A DNA stretch of 54,586 bases from an uncultured Bacilli bacterium. Lineage in GTDB: Bacteria; Bacillota_I; Bacilli_A; RF39; UBA660. Below are positions 24,606-33,582 of the stretch, one piece after another. Within the stretch, counting starts at the first letter, position 1. Every line of letters starts with the position of its first letter. The notes under the pieces are model-generated. The model saw only the letters and a list, made by a program, of their open reading frames with translations. It did not search any database and was not told the origin of the DNA. Location: the NCBI GenBank assembly GCA_934148015.1, contig CAKPCU010000007.1, positions 1 to 54,586 on the forward strand, written 5' to 3'. The translations under genes and the position numbers were made by a program.

Positions 24606-25490
24606 TTATTTTGCCTTAATAAAAATATAACTATCATCAGATTGTTTTTCGAAAACTAGAGTATATTTTTTATTAATTTTATCTTTATATTTTAAGAACT
24701 GCTCGTTTTCATCTTTATTATAATCATATTTTACTTTTGTACCATCGTCAAAATTAAAATATTCATTATCATCAGCAAGTATTTCTGCATAATCAATTGT
24801 TAACTCATTACCAATTTTTTTAACATTTTTAAATCCTGAAATAATTGGTGGCATGCCATCACCACATTCACATGATAGGAATGAATAACCATTTTCTGAT
24901 TTAGAATAGCCATATGCACCATCAAGAATATTATCAATTTTTATAGTAGATTTAAGTGCATCTACATCTTTCCCAAACATTTTCTTATACTGACTATTTA
25001 CATCAGAATAACTATAAAGTGTTTGATAGCCATCAGAACAAAGTAAATTTTCAACTATCCAGCTCCCTTTCCCATAGCTATCAGCAAAGCTTTCTATATT
25101 GTTTCCAAATAATTCTTTACATGTATATTTCTTACTTCCTTCTTTAACATTCATAATAGCTGCATATGTTTTAATATTATCACTATTCAATTCTAGTTTT
25201 TTTGAATCAATAATATGAAACGATGCAAAATTACCAAATACTTCTTCAACAATCTTTTTTCCTTCTTCATCAGATAGTTTTTCTTCCTTTTTATTTTCTT
25301 TATCTGTCTTCTTATCTACTGTTTTTTTATCATCTTTACCGCTAATATTAATAATACCCTTATCATTTAGTATATAACCAACTAACACTATTATTATTAA
25401 TCCAAATAATACGCATATTCCTTTAAATATATTTCTTTTTTTGATAGTTTCATTACTTGGTCTACCTACACCATTTTTAAATACTCCCAT
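24606..25490 (-). CDS. GRPSNE-type membrane-anchored surface protein (intact paralogue)
   Basis: 294 residues. The N-terminus (MGVFKNGVGRPSNETIKKRN, then a hydrophobic segment ~25-46) is almost the same as in the frameshifted gene at 967-1868. Then come a Lys-rich linker and an unrecognised ectodomain with several Cys (YTCKELF, LLCSDGYQ, FLSCECGDG). The C-terminal strand FEKQSDDSYIFIKAK echoes the end of the frameshifted copy. The GRP core with flanking Lys/Arg is AT-hook-like, but a cytoplasmic role is only an inference. Own promoter and terminator. Confidence 0.7.
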   Translation of the reverse strand: MGVFKNGVGRPSNETIKKRNIFKGICVLFGLIIIVLVGYILNDKGIINISGKDDKKTVDKKTDKENKKEEKLSDEEGKKIVEEVFGNFASFHIIDSKKLELNSDNIKTYAAIMNVKEGSKKYTCKELFGNNIESFADSYGKGSWIVENLLCSDGYQTLYSYSDVNSQYKKMFGKDVDALKSTIKIDNILDGAYGYSKSENGYSFLSCECGDGMPPIISGFKNVKKIGNELTIDYAEILADDNEYFNFDDGTKVKYDYNKDENEQFLKYKDKINKKYTLVFEKQSDDSYIFIKAK

Positions 25491-25618
25491 TTTTTACTCT
25501 TTCTCCTTCTTTTTATTTTTTATAAAGCACCTATTTTGATTACTTTACATTTTTATAATATCATCTATATCTTTCCTACGCAATAATAATAATATATACA
25601 CTAATTTTACATTAAAAG
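25320..25618. repeat. Duplicated promoter + N-terminus block, copy 2
   Basis: Second copy of the block at 1690-1990, in the same orientation, covering leader, RBS, GRPSNE codons and membrane segment. It ends close to 25618 in AT-rich DNA. Confidence 0.85.
25555..25583 (-). promoter_or_regulatory. Promoter of surface protein gene, copy 2
   Basis: TTGCGT (25578-25583), 17 bp ending in TGA, TATTAT (25555-25560); counterpart of 1933-1961. Confidence 0.62.
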
Positions 25619-25721
25619 ATAAAGCTAATTATATTCTTTTATTCAAGTAGTCAATAACTTACATGCTTATAATTTCACGAAATTTCATATTGATATCCTA
25701 CCTAAGGATAACTTATCATGC

Positions 25722-26738
25722 TTAACAAAAATTTCGCATCAAAGTATTAGCTATTTTTTCTACATTTTTAAATAAAAATTTACACAATCTTGTTCTAAAA
25801 AAGGCAAAATCTAACAAGTTTGTTCTTGAATTATCTGCAATATACTGTTTATATCCGAATGTACTTGCGAGAAGTTGAACCAAATATAAATATGCCATAA
25901 ACTTAAAATCATATTTATTTAATTTAACGTAGTTAGTAAAAGTTTTCACATATTCAACTAAATTATCAATATCGATTTTTCCTTCTTTAGCCTTTGGATC
26001 TATGTAACTATAAGATCTAATTACCTCCCACACAATTGGCATCTTACAAGCTGAAACAAAATCTATTATTGCATTTATTTTACCATCCTTATATATAAAT
26101 TGTAGTAAACTATAATCACCGTGAGTATTCATAATAGTCAATTTATTCATATCACTAAAATCTAAGTTATCTCTTACATATTTCAACATAGAAATTTTAT
26201 CCGTTAAATCATTATATATTTGTGGGTAGTCTTCTACAGATATCTTTTTCAACAACTTTTCTTGTTTATCTATACTCTCGTTAATTGTTTCTTTTGAATA
26301 CCAACTTGATACATCATTACTTGGTAATTTAACTTTTAAAGTTGCGAGACTCTTAATAATTTTTCCTAGATATTCAGCAGATTCCAAAATTTGTTCGTAA
26401 TTTCCAGTATTAGATTCTATTGTATATCCATCAATAAATTTTTGCACAATTATAATTCTATTTTCATATATAAAACTATATTCTCCAGTTATAGTTTTTA
26501 TATATTTCGGAACTGGAATATTATCCTTTTTTAAATGATTTATTATAATTATTTCCTTATCAATTTCTTCTTTTGTATATTTTGTTTGGAATTCTTTTAA
26601 TATATACTTATTTTCATTTAGTGAATATAAATTAGCACTACCACGATTCAATTTTTTAACTTGATAAACATCAATATTATAAATTTTCTTAACTAATTCT
26701 ATTATTTTTCCATTTGTGAAAACAGTCTCTTCTATCAT
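25722..26738 (-). CDS. APH/choline-kinase-family phosphotransferase
   Basis: 338 residues with the aminoglycoside phosphotransferase fold. NRGSANLYSL precedes the nucleotide Lys (ILKEF), the catalytic HGD is at 206-208 and the metal-binding IDF at 225-227. The Asn normally five residues after the catalytic Asp is Gln (HGDYSLLQ). This subgroup includes CotS-like spore-coat kinases, homoserine-kinase-like enzymes and drug kinases, so the substrate is open. The ATG overlaps the TGA of the decayed P-loop kinase upstream (ATGA), which shows the two were an operon. No clear terminator is seen; a 6-bp hairpin near 25692-25711 lacks a T tract. Confidence 0.7.
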   Translation of the reverse strand: MIEETVFTNGKIIELVKKIYNIDVYQVKKLNRGSANLYSLNENKYILKEFQTKYTKEEIDKEIIIINHLKKDNIPVPKYIKTITGEYSFIYENRIIIVQKFIDGYTIESNTGNYEQILESAEYLGKIIKSLATLKVKLPSNDVSSWYSKETINESIDKQEKLLKKISVEDYPQIYNDLTDKISMLKYVRDNLDFSDMNKLTIMNTHGDYSLLQFIYKDGKINAIIDFVSACKMPIVWEVIRSYSYIDPKAKEGKIDIDNLVEYVKTFTNYVKLNKYDFKFMAYLYLVQLLASTFGYKQYIADNSRTNLLDFAFFRTRLCKFLFKNVEKIANTLMRNFC

Positions 26739-27188
26739 TTTAATACCTCATTTATTTTTTCTATGATATTTTTTGAATCTCCTCTTACATTGTAAAATGG
26801 TATATTTATTCTAGATAACCATTTGTATATTTTTATTCTATCTATATTCAACATTTTAGTTTCTGTAAATAGTGGAATATCAGAATGCCATGTACAAAAT
26901 TTGAACATTTTTTAAGTATGTGTTCTTTATTATCAAGTACATCAGAGCATAATTTTCCATTATCACAAACACCAATAGGATTTATAATTAACTTAATTTT
27001 TATTTCAGATTCAACCAAATTTAAAAACACTTCGTTATCCTTATCAATTTTCACATATAATGAATCAAGATTTCTTATATAACAAAATGTGTTTAATCTG
27101 CTGACACTACCTCAACGTTGTTTTTCATCTCTTTAAAACATAATGTTGTCTTTCCAGAAGCAAAATACCCGTCAAATAAAATACATAC
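26735..27188 (-). pseudogene. Decayed P-loop kinase
   Basis: On the minus strand the first frame encodes ILFDGYFASGKTTLCF (Walker A GxxxSGKTT), then hits a stop after VVSAD near 27110. A second frame carries FCYIRNLDSLYVKIDKDNE and on to about 26890. A third carries WHSDIPLFTETKMLN and ends in FYNVRGDSKNIIEKINEVL just before the phosphotransferase. At least two frameshifts are needed to join them, and no start codon precedes the Walker A in frame. It resembles small nucleoside- or zeta-type kinases. A TATAAT with extended TG remains at 27192-27197. This accounts for the stretch between the phosphotransferase and addA. Confidence 0.7.
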
Positions 27189-27230
27189 ATTATTATACCA
27201 CAAAATTACTGTACAAAATTTTACATAACA

Positions 27231-27263
27231 CAAAAAAATAGAACTAATATATTCTATTAGTTC
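27231..27263. terminator. Terminator downstream of addA
   Basis: Perfect 9-bp stem GAACTAATA/TATTAGTTC (27241-27249, 27255-27263), T tracts on both sides, 10 bp after the addA stop. Confidence 0.88.
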
Positions 27264-27273
27264 CATTTTTTAA

Positions 27274-30200
27274 TTATACTCTTATAAACTTATTTAATTT
27301 AATACTATATATAATCTTTTCAACTTTTTTAGCATTAAATAATTGTTTAACTCCTATTTCATATAAATCAAGCTGAATTTTATATCTTTCTTTAAGCTCT
27401 TCTATATTATTTATATCATCACTTTTATAATCTAAAATATAATATGTATCATCGTATACAAATATCATATCTATAATACCACTAGTTAGTATACTTTCAT
27501 TTTTATATTCTATATCATAATAACTAGCCGGCAGACTAAATGTTATTTCTTTTTCTTTATATACCACGCTACTATTAAGTATCATGTCATAGATATCAGA
27601 TGTAAGATACATAAATATTTTATTAATATCAATTAATTTAAGCTCCATCTTGCTAATTATGTTATTATTACATAATTCATCTATTTTTTCTTTAAGAGTA
27701 CTTAAGGTATATTTTTTTATGTCTAATAATTCAAAAATCTTATGATAAATAGTCCCTATATCATTTTTTCTTACATCACTATTTATAAAGTATGGTTTTC
27801 TTATATATGAAGATGTTTTCTTTTTTAATTCAGATACACTTAAATATACAGGCACCTTACTTTCAGTATAATCATAATCCTTAACTATAATAGGTTTATT
27901 TTCAAAATATTCTATTTTTTCAGTTAAGTTTTCATCTTTAATATCTAAAGCATTTATTATATCTAATTTAAACTTAGAATCACTTAAAAATACTTTACAA
28001 GAAGCATTAGATAATTCTCTTAATGCTCTTCCATCATTATGTCTTAATAAGCAACCTATAATCCATTTTAAATAACTATTACATTCACTTAAATATAAGT
28101 TACTAATTAATCTATCATCACCTATCTTATATGATGCATCTTTTACCATATTAGTTAAGTTATTAGAAAAACCAGTTATTATTAATTTTTCTCTAGCTCT
28201 TGTTAATGCAACATATAATATTCTAAGTTCTTCTGATAATTGAAGTAATTTTATTTTATCTTTCATAATTATTTTAGAAATAGGTTCATATTTAAACTTT
28301 TTATCATAATCTAATATATCAAAAGAAATACCATAGTTATTATCTATTAAAAATGAATTTTGAAGATCCATGTTATTAAATTGAGAACCTGTTTCACAAA
28401 CAAATACAACAGGATACTCTAATCCTTTTGATCTATGTATTGTAGTAATTAAAACGTTATCTCCATCTGATAGTGGATTAGCTCCTGCAAAAGATGATTT
28501 ATCAAGTAATACTTCTTCTATATAAGAAACAAATTCATGAAAGCTTTTAGATGTATTTTCTTCATAATCACTTGCATTTTTTACCATCATAGTTAGATTT
28601 TTAAGTTTTGATTTATCAGTTCCTAAAACATTTATAACATCTAATTTTTTGTATATATAATTTATTGTATCAGTTAAAGTATTATTATTCTTAAATACAC
28701 TTAAATCATAAATTATATCTAATATATCATTAAGCTTTTTATCATCACTTTTCTTTATTGCATCATATAAATATAAGTTTTTATAATTTACTTTACATTT
28801 TGCAATTAAACTATCTTCTATATTAAATAATTTAGATTTTAAAACACTAATTAATGATATATCATCATAATAATTATCTATTACTTTTAAAATACATATA
28901 ATAAGTTTAACATCATAATTATCAAAGAAATTAACTTCTTTATTAGAATAAACTCCAATACCTCTATTATTAAGTGCAATTCTATATGTATCACTATGAG
29001 TTAAGTTTCTAAATAATATAGCTATATCACTAGGTCTTATATCCCTAAAAAATCCCTTCTTATCATAAACTTGATATTTATCATCTATTAATTTTTTTAT
29101 TTTATTAGCTACAAATATAGCTTCTTTTTGAGATTTAGTAAGTTCATCATCTTCTTCTTTTTCTTCGTTATTTATAATGCATACTTCAGATAAAGCATTA
29201 TCATATTCTGGAAAAGGCATACCATTATAAAGCATTTCATCTTTATCATAATTAGTTTCACCAAGATAATTTGACATGGTATTTTCAAATATAAAATTAC
29301 AAAAATCAAGTACTAAATTTCTACTTCTAAAATTTTTAGACAAAGTAATTAGCATAGGAAATTTATCTTTATATGATGATAATTTATCATTATTAAATAT
29401 ATCAGGACAAGCACTTCTAAATCTATATATACTCTGTTTTATATCCCCAACACAAAATATATTAGAACCATCTTTACTAATGGCATTAAAGATTATACTT
29501 TGTAAATTATTAGTATCTTGATATTCATCTATTAGTATCTCATCAAATCTTTTTTCTAATGACTTTGCAAGATAAGTCTTTTTATTATCTTTTATTAATA
29601 GTTTTATAACAAATAATGGTATATCAGAAAAAGAATATTTATTTATTTTTTTCTTTTCTAAAAGTAAATTTCCTCTAAATGTTTTAACTACAGAAAATAA
29701 TGTTTTTAAACTATTAAGTAATATTTTATTTTGCGTTTCATACTCTTTGTCTGTAACATTAATTAAATAACTTAAGTTATCTGTTATTTCTTTTTTTAAT
29801 TTACTTCTTATATTTTTATATTTGTTATATACATAATTATCACTATATCCTCTAATAGATGCTAATCTATTAAATGAAGTAGTTCTTAAAATTATAGATA
29901 ATTCATCAAATGAATTTATAGATAATATTTTATTAATTATCATATCTTCTTGCATTATATTATCATTTAATTTATCAAAATCGCTAGATTCATTATATAG
30001 CTCTTCTTTTATACTATCATATAAACTCTTATATGAATTAAATTTATCTTTTATATTAGATATAAGTATTGTTTTATAATAGTTGGAGCTATAGTTTTCA
30101 TATACTTTATTTATAAACTCTTCATAAAATGGTATTGTATCAAAAAAGTTAGAAGTACTAATTATTATATCTTTTATTAATGAATTATCATTTGCACCAA

Positions 30201-30657
30201 GTGTTTTTAAAAGGTTAATAAATTCTTCATTAAATGAATTTTCCATAGTATAAAGTGCAACTTTATTTTTAAGTAATTTCTCTTCTGCACTAGTTAATAT
30301 AGAAAAGTTAGGCATTATATCTAATTTATCAAAATTCTGTTTTACTAACTTTGAATAAAATGAGTCCATAGTACAAATAGATGCATTATCTATTAAGGTA
30401 AGTTCTCTTTGTAAATTATCACTATAATTATCTTCTAGTGCACTTTCTATTTTCATTTTTATTCTTGTTTTCATCTCTATTGCTGCAGCTTCCGTAAACG
30501 TAACTATAAGAAGTTTAGATGTACTCCCACCATTTAATACAAAATCAAGTACTCTTTCAGATAATACAGCAGTCTTACCAGAACCAGCTGCTGCACTAAC
30601 TAAAATCTTACCACCTCTTGTTTTTATAGCTCTTAATTGATCATTTGTCCAAGCCAT
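27274..30657 (-). CDS. addA: AddA helicase-nuclease subunit
   Basis: 1127 residues of the AddAB (RexAB) double-strand-break resection complex. UvrD-type motifs: Walker A SAAAGSGKTAVLSERV (residues ~20-35), Walker B in LIDEYQDTNNLQS, FCVGDIKQSIYRFRSA, TTIHRSKGLEYPVVFV and LRILYVALTRAREKL. The C-terminal RecB-type nuclease has HKIFELL, then a D...ILDYKSD core. The start follows AGGTGA and overlaps the addB end by 17 nt, so they are coupled. It acts with AddB at broken ends to load RecA. Confidence 0.97.
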   Translation of the reverse strand: MAWTNDQLRAIKTRGGKILVSAAAGSGKTAVLSERVLDFVLNGGSTSKLLIVTFTEAAAIEMKTRIKMKIESALEDNYSDNLQRELTLIDNASICTMDSFYSKLVKQNFDKLDIMPNFSILTSAEEKLLKNKVALYTMENSFNEEFINLLKTLGANDNSLIKDIIISTSNFFDTIPFYEEFINKVYENYSSNYYKTILISNIKDKFNSYKSLYDSIKEELYNESSDFDKLNDNIMQEDMIINKILSINSFDELSIILRTTSFNRLASIRGYSDNYVYNKYKNIRSKLKKEITDNLSYLINVTDKEYETQNKILLNSLKTLFSVVKTFRGNLLLEKKKINKYSFSDIPLFVIKLLIKDNKKTYLAKSLEKRFDEILIDEYQDTNNLQSIIFNAISKDGSNIFCVGDIKQSIYRFRSACPDIFNNDKLSSYKDKFPMLITLSKNFRSRNLVLDFCNFIFENTMSNYLGETNYDKDEMLYNGMPFPEYDNALSEVCIINNEEKEEDDELTKSQKEAIFVANKIKKLIDDKYQVYDKKGFFRDIRPSDIAILFRNLTHSDTYRIALNNRGIGVYSNKEVNFFDNYDVKLIICILKVIDNYYDDISLISVLKSKLFNIEDSLIAKCKVNYKNLYLYDAIKKSDDKKLNDILDIIYDLSVFKNNNTLTDTINYIYKKLDVINVLGTDKSKLKNLTMMVKNASDYEENTSKSFHEFVSYIEEVLLDKSSFAGANPLSDGDNVLITTIHRSKGLEYPVVFVCETGSQFNNMDLQNSFLIDNNYGISFDILDYDKKFKYEPISKIIMKDKIKLLQLSEELRILYVALTRAREKLIITGFSNNLTNMVKDASYKIGDDRLISNLYLSECNSYLKWIIGCLLRHNDGRALRELSNASCKVFLSDSKFKLDIINALDIKDENLTEKIEYFENKPIIVKDYDYTESKVPVYLSVSELKKKTSSYIRKPYFINSDVRKNDIGTIYHKIFELLDIKKYTLSTLKEKIDELCNNNIISKMELKLIDINKIFMYLTSDIYDMILNSSVVYKEKEITFSLPASYYDIEYKNESILTSGIIDMIFVYDDTYYILDYKSDDINNIEELKERYKIQLDLYEIGVKQLFNAKKVEKIIYSIKLNKFIRV

Positions 30658-33478
30658 TTAAATCACCTTCTATACTAAGTAATACTTCTCTTTTCTTTAA
30701 ACTTTTATATTTTCTATGAATATCACTTGATGGATTAAAATTACATATAGATGAAAACTTACAATACTTACAAGAATCATTTTTATAATCAATAATAGGA
30801 TTTATTTTAATATCACCACTTAATATACTTTCTCCTTCTTCTTTTAGTATTTTTTCTATTTTTTTAAACACTAAAGATAAGTCTTTAGAATCTAAAACTT
30901 TTTCATCATTTATATTACCTCTTGTTTTAACATCGATAAAATTACCTATCTTTTCTTCATCATAAAGTGATAAAAAATCTTTATTTAATATGCCGTTCAT
31001 TTTTAAACTACTCATTAAATTATCATTAATTATTTCTTCTTTAGTACCTATATTTTCTTTTTTATAATGAACTAAAGCTGGATAGTATAAAAATCCTGTT
31101 GGTATGATATTTTTATTTATTTTAAGTCCATTTTTAATAGCTAATAAATAAACTATCATCTGCATATTAAGACCAAGTAATATATCATCTAATCTAAATT
31201 TCTTAGTTCCAGTTTTATAATCTATTATTCTAAAATAGTAATTATTATCATCAAAATATGAATCTATTCTATCAATTATACCAGTTATATATAGCATGCC
31301 ATCATTTAATTTTATTTTGTAATCTAAGTCTTTTATTTTAAATTCAGTACGAAATGGAGAAAACTTCGTATTATCAAGTTCTAAAAAAATAGTTTTAACT
31401 AAAATATAAGTACTTTCTTTTAATACGTCTATTACATATTTTAAGGTATTAGTTACGTTTCTAACGTTTAATGAAAAGTATAAAGTACTATATTTATCGA
31501 TAAGACTTTTAATTAAAGAATCATCTATTTTCTCTTTATAATTTTTCAAAATATTTTCTAATATAAAATGAATAAATGTACCAACTTCTCTATTATCAAA
31601 ATCATATTTTTCTTTTATTTTTAGTTTTAAACCATAATTTAGAAAGTATGAATATTTACATTTAGCAAACATCTCTAAACTACTAGGTGATAAAAATAAA
31701 TCTTTTCCGTATAATTCTAAAGCAAGACTACTTGGTATACCAAGGTTAAAGTTCTTATCATCTTTTTTATTTAAATTATAAGTATAATTATTTATCTTAG
31801 ATGAAAACTTTAAAAGAAGAGGACTTTTATCTACTTTAGATGGAGCATCTGTTAATTTATGATAAGTTAGTGTTATGTTTTTATTTAAAAGAATATTAGA
31901 TATATTATTTTTTTGTAAATCATTAAATGAATTTATTAAGTCAAATATATCTTCTTCTTTTAAATCATTATCGTTAATTAACGTATTAAAACTAAACGCA
32001 GCTGGTATATCTTTTTCAGTTAATCCTATAAAATAAACCATTTTATAATCTTTACCATAATAACTAGATGAATCTGTTATCATAATTTCATCTTTTGTAA
32101 AGTTCTTTTTACTAAACTCTTTATACATACTATTAATTATATTTAATATATCACTTAAACTAGCTTCTTTTATAAAATCATTAACTAACTCTAAATCATC
32201 TATTAATTTATTATAGCCTTCACTATCTAAAAGACATAATTTATCTATTATCTTTTCTTCTTCTAAATACATAAATAAGTACTTTAAATTTTCTTTAGTA
32301 TTTTTAACATTTATAGTATTTTCTAAAAGATATTTAAATGAATTAAGTATGCTAAGTCTAGTTTCATTTAATGTTTTTAATTTTTCATAATCACTAGAAG
32401 AAAATTCTTTTTTCCCTGCTGGATTAAACTTAAATTCATCATAAAACAATGCATCTTCTAAAGAAAAACTATATATATAATTATCTAAATCATTTATTAT
32501 TTTTTCATCTATGTTATATATTCCAAGTTTAATTAAACTAATAAAATTAGAACATGTAAAATTACCGTTTAAGATGCTGTTTAATATGTTTATAAAGTTC
32601 TTAGTTAAAACACCATAAATACTTTCTTTTGTATATGGAATATCAAATATCATATCAAAGTAATAATCATATCTTTTTTTATCAGGAGATACTATTAATA
32701 TATCTTTATATTTTAAACCACCATTTATTTTACTTTTAATATCTTCATATACATACCAAACTTCTTCATATAAATCATTACAAGAGATAATATTTGCATT
32801 ATTAAATAAGTTATTAGAACCTATCTTATATAAGTTATTAACACTTTCATTTTCTGTTTCTTCATATGATATACTATCTATTTTATTAAGACTTTTAATT
32901 AATGAATTATTATTTATAGTATTAGCATATAAATATACGTTTTTTTCTTCACCTAGTTTTTTTATAAAATAAATCAAAGTATCATCTAGCTTTTTTATGT
33001 TAATAAAATATATATTATCTTCTTTTATATTTTTTATATAACCTATACTTTCTATTATGGCATTATATAAACTTATTAAATTATTTTCTTTAAGAAGTTT
33101 ATCATAAGTATCATAAATTAATGATAAGTCTTTTATCTTATCATTTTCTTCACATGTATGTTTTTTATAAAATTCATACGTATTTATTAGCAAATTATAA
33201 AACTCATAATTAGTTATATTATTATATACCATTAATCTATCTTTAACTTTATTAAACGCTAAATACATAAATAAATAGCTTTCTTCATTTGTAACTATTT
33301 TTTTATCTGTGCATTTAACTATTAAGCTATTAATTAAATTGTTAAATGAGCATATTTTTAAATTATTATTTAAATACTTTTTTTTATATTCTAATACTTC
33401 GAATGAAGATGTAATTATAAGAGAGTTATCTCTAACTTCTTTTTCTTTTTTATTTTGAAATATTTCTATCACTATCAT
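30641..33478 (-). CDS. addB: AddB/RexB nuclease-helicase subunit
   Basis: 945 residues. It has the AddB layout: an N-terminal inactive helicase-like half, central region, then a nuclease domain (GIIDRID, IIDYKTG, QMIVYLL) framed by the Fe-S cysteines (one in AKCKYSYFLNYG, three in CKYCKFSSIC). The N-terminus has no Walker A, unlike Bacillus AddB, and so is closer to RexB. An ATG at 33478 is only 1 nt after AAGGTG; a GTG at 33472 with 7-nt spacing may be the true start. An extended -10 (TGATATAAT, hexamer 33502-33507) precedes the gene. Confidence 0.93.
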   Translation of the reverse strand: MIVIEIFQNKKEKEVRDNSLIITSSFEVLEYKKKYLNNNLKICSFNNLINSLIVKCTDKKIVTNEESYLFMYLAFNKVKDRLMVYNNITNYEFYNLLINTYEFYKKHTCEENDKIKDLSLIYDTYDKLLKENNLISLYNAIIESIGYIKNIKEDNIYFINIKKLDDTLIYFIKKLGEEKNVYLYANTINNNSLIKSLNKIDSISYEETENESVNNLYKIGSNNLFNNANIISCNDLYEEVWYVYEDIKSKINGGLKYKDILIVSPDKKRYDYYFDMIFDIPYTKESIYGVLTKNFINILNSILNGNFTCSNFISLIKLGIYNIDEKIINDLDNYIYSFSLEDALFYDEFKFNPAGKKEFSSSDYEKLKTLNETRLSILNSFKYLLENTINVKNTKENLKYLFMYLEEEKIIDKLCLLDSEGYNKLIDDLELVNDFIKEASLSDILNIINSMYKEFSKKNFTKDEIMITDSSSYYGKDYKMVYFIGLTEKDIPAAFSFNTLINDNDLKEEDIFDLINSFNDLQKNNISNILLNKNITLTYHKLTDAPSKVDKSPLLLKFSSKINNYTYNLNKKDDKNFNLGIPSSLALELYGKDLFLSPSSLEMFAKCKYSYFLNYGLKLKIKEKYDFDNREVGTFIHFILENILKNYKEKIDDSLIKSLIDKYSTLYFSLNVRNVTNTLKYVIDVLKESTYILVKTIFLELDNTKFSPFRTEFKIKDLDYKIKLNDGMLYITGIIDRIDSYFDDNNYYFRIIDYKTGTKKFRLDDILLGLNMQMIVYLLAIKNGLKINKNIIPTGFLYYPALVHYKKENIGTKEEIINDNLMSSLKMNGILNKDFLSLYDEEKIGNFIDVKTRGNINDEKVLDSKDLSLVFKKIEKILKEEGESILSGDIKINPIIDYKNDSCKYCKFSSICNFNPSSDIHRKYKSLKKREVLLSIEGDLNGLDK

Positions 33479-33501
33479 TCACCTTCTTTTAACGTATAAA
33501 T

Positions 33502-33510
33502 ATTATATCA
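33502..33510 (-). promoter_or_regulatory. Extended -10 promoter of addB-addA
   Basis: TGATATAAT on the minus strand about 25-30 bp before the start. No good -35 hexamer is visible. Confidence 0.5.
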
Positions 33511-33549
33511 TATTAAACATTTGTTTGCTAGCTTTTTTTAAACAATTGC

Positions 33550-33579
33550 AAAAAATCTCATCTTTTCAGACGAGATTTT
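33550..33579 (-). terminator. Terminator of the metallopeptidase gene
   Basis: A 12-bp stem (33552-33563 with 33568-33579, one G:U) closed by a GAAA tetraloop, followed by T residues; 3 bp after the stop codon. Confidence 0.92.
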
Positions 33580-33582
33580 AAA

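Noticed and set aside
25692..25711. Hairpin after the APH-fold gene as terminator
   Set aside because: 6-bp stem without a T tract.
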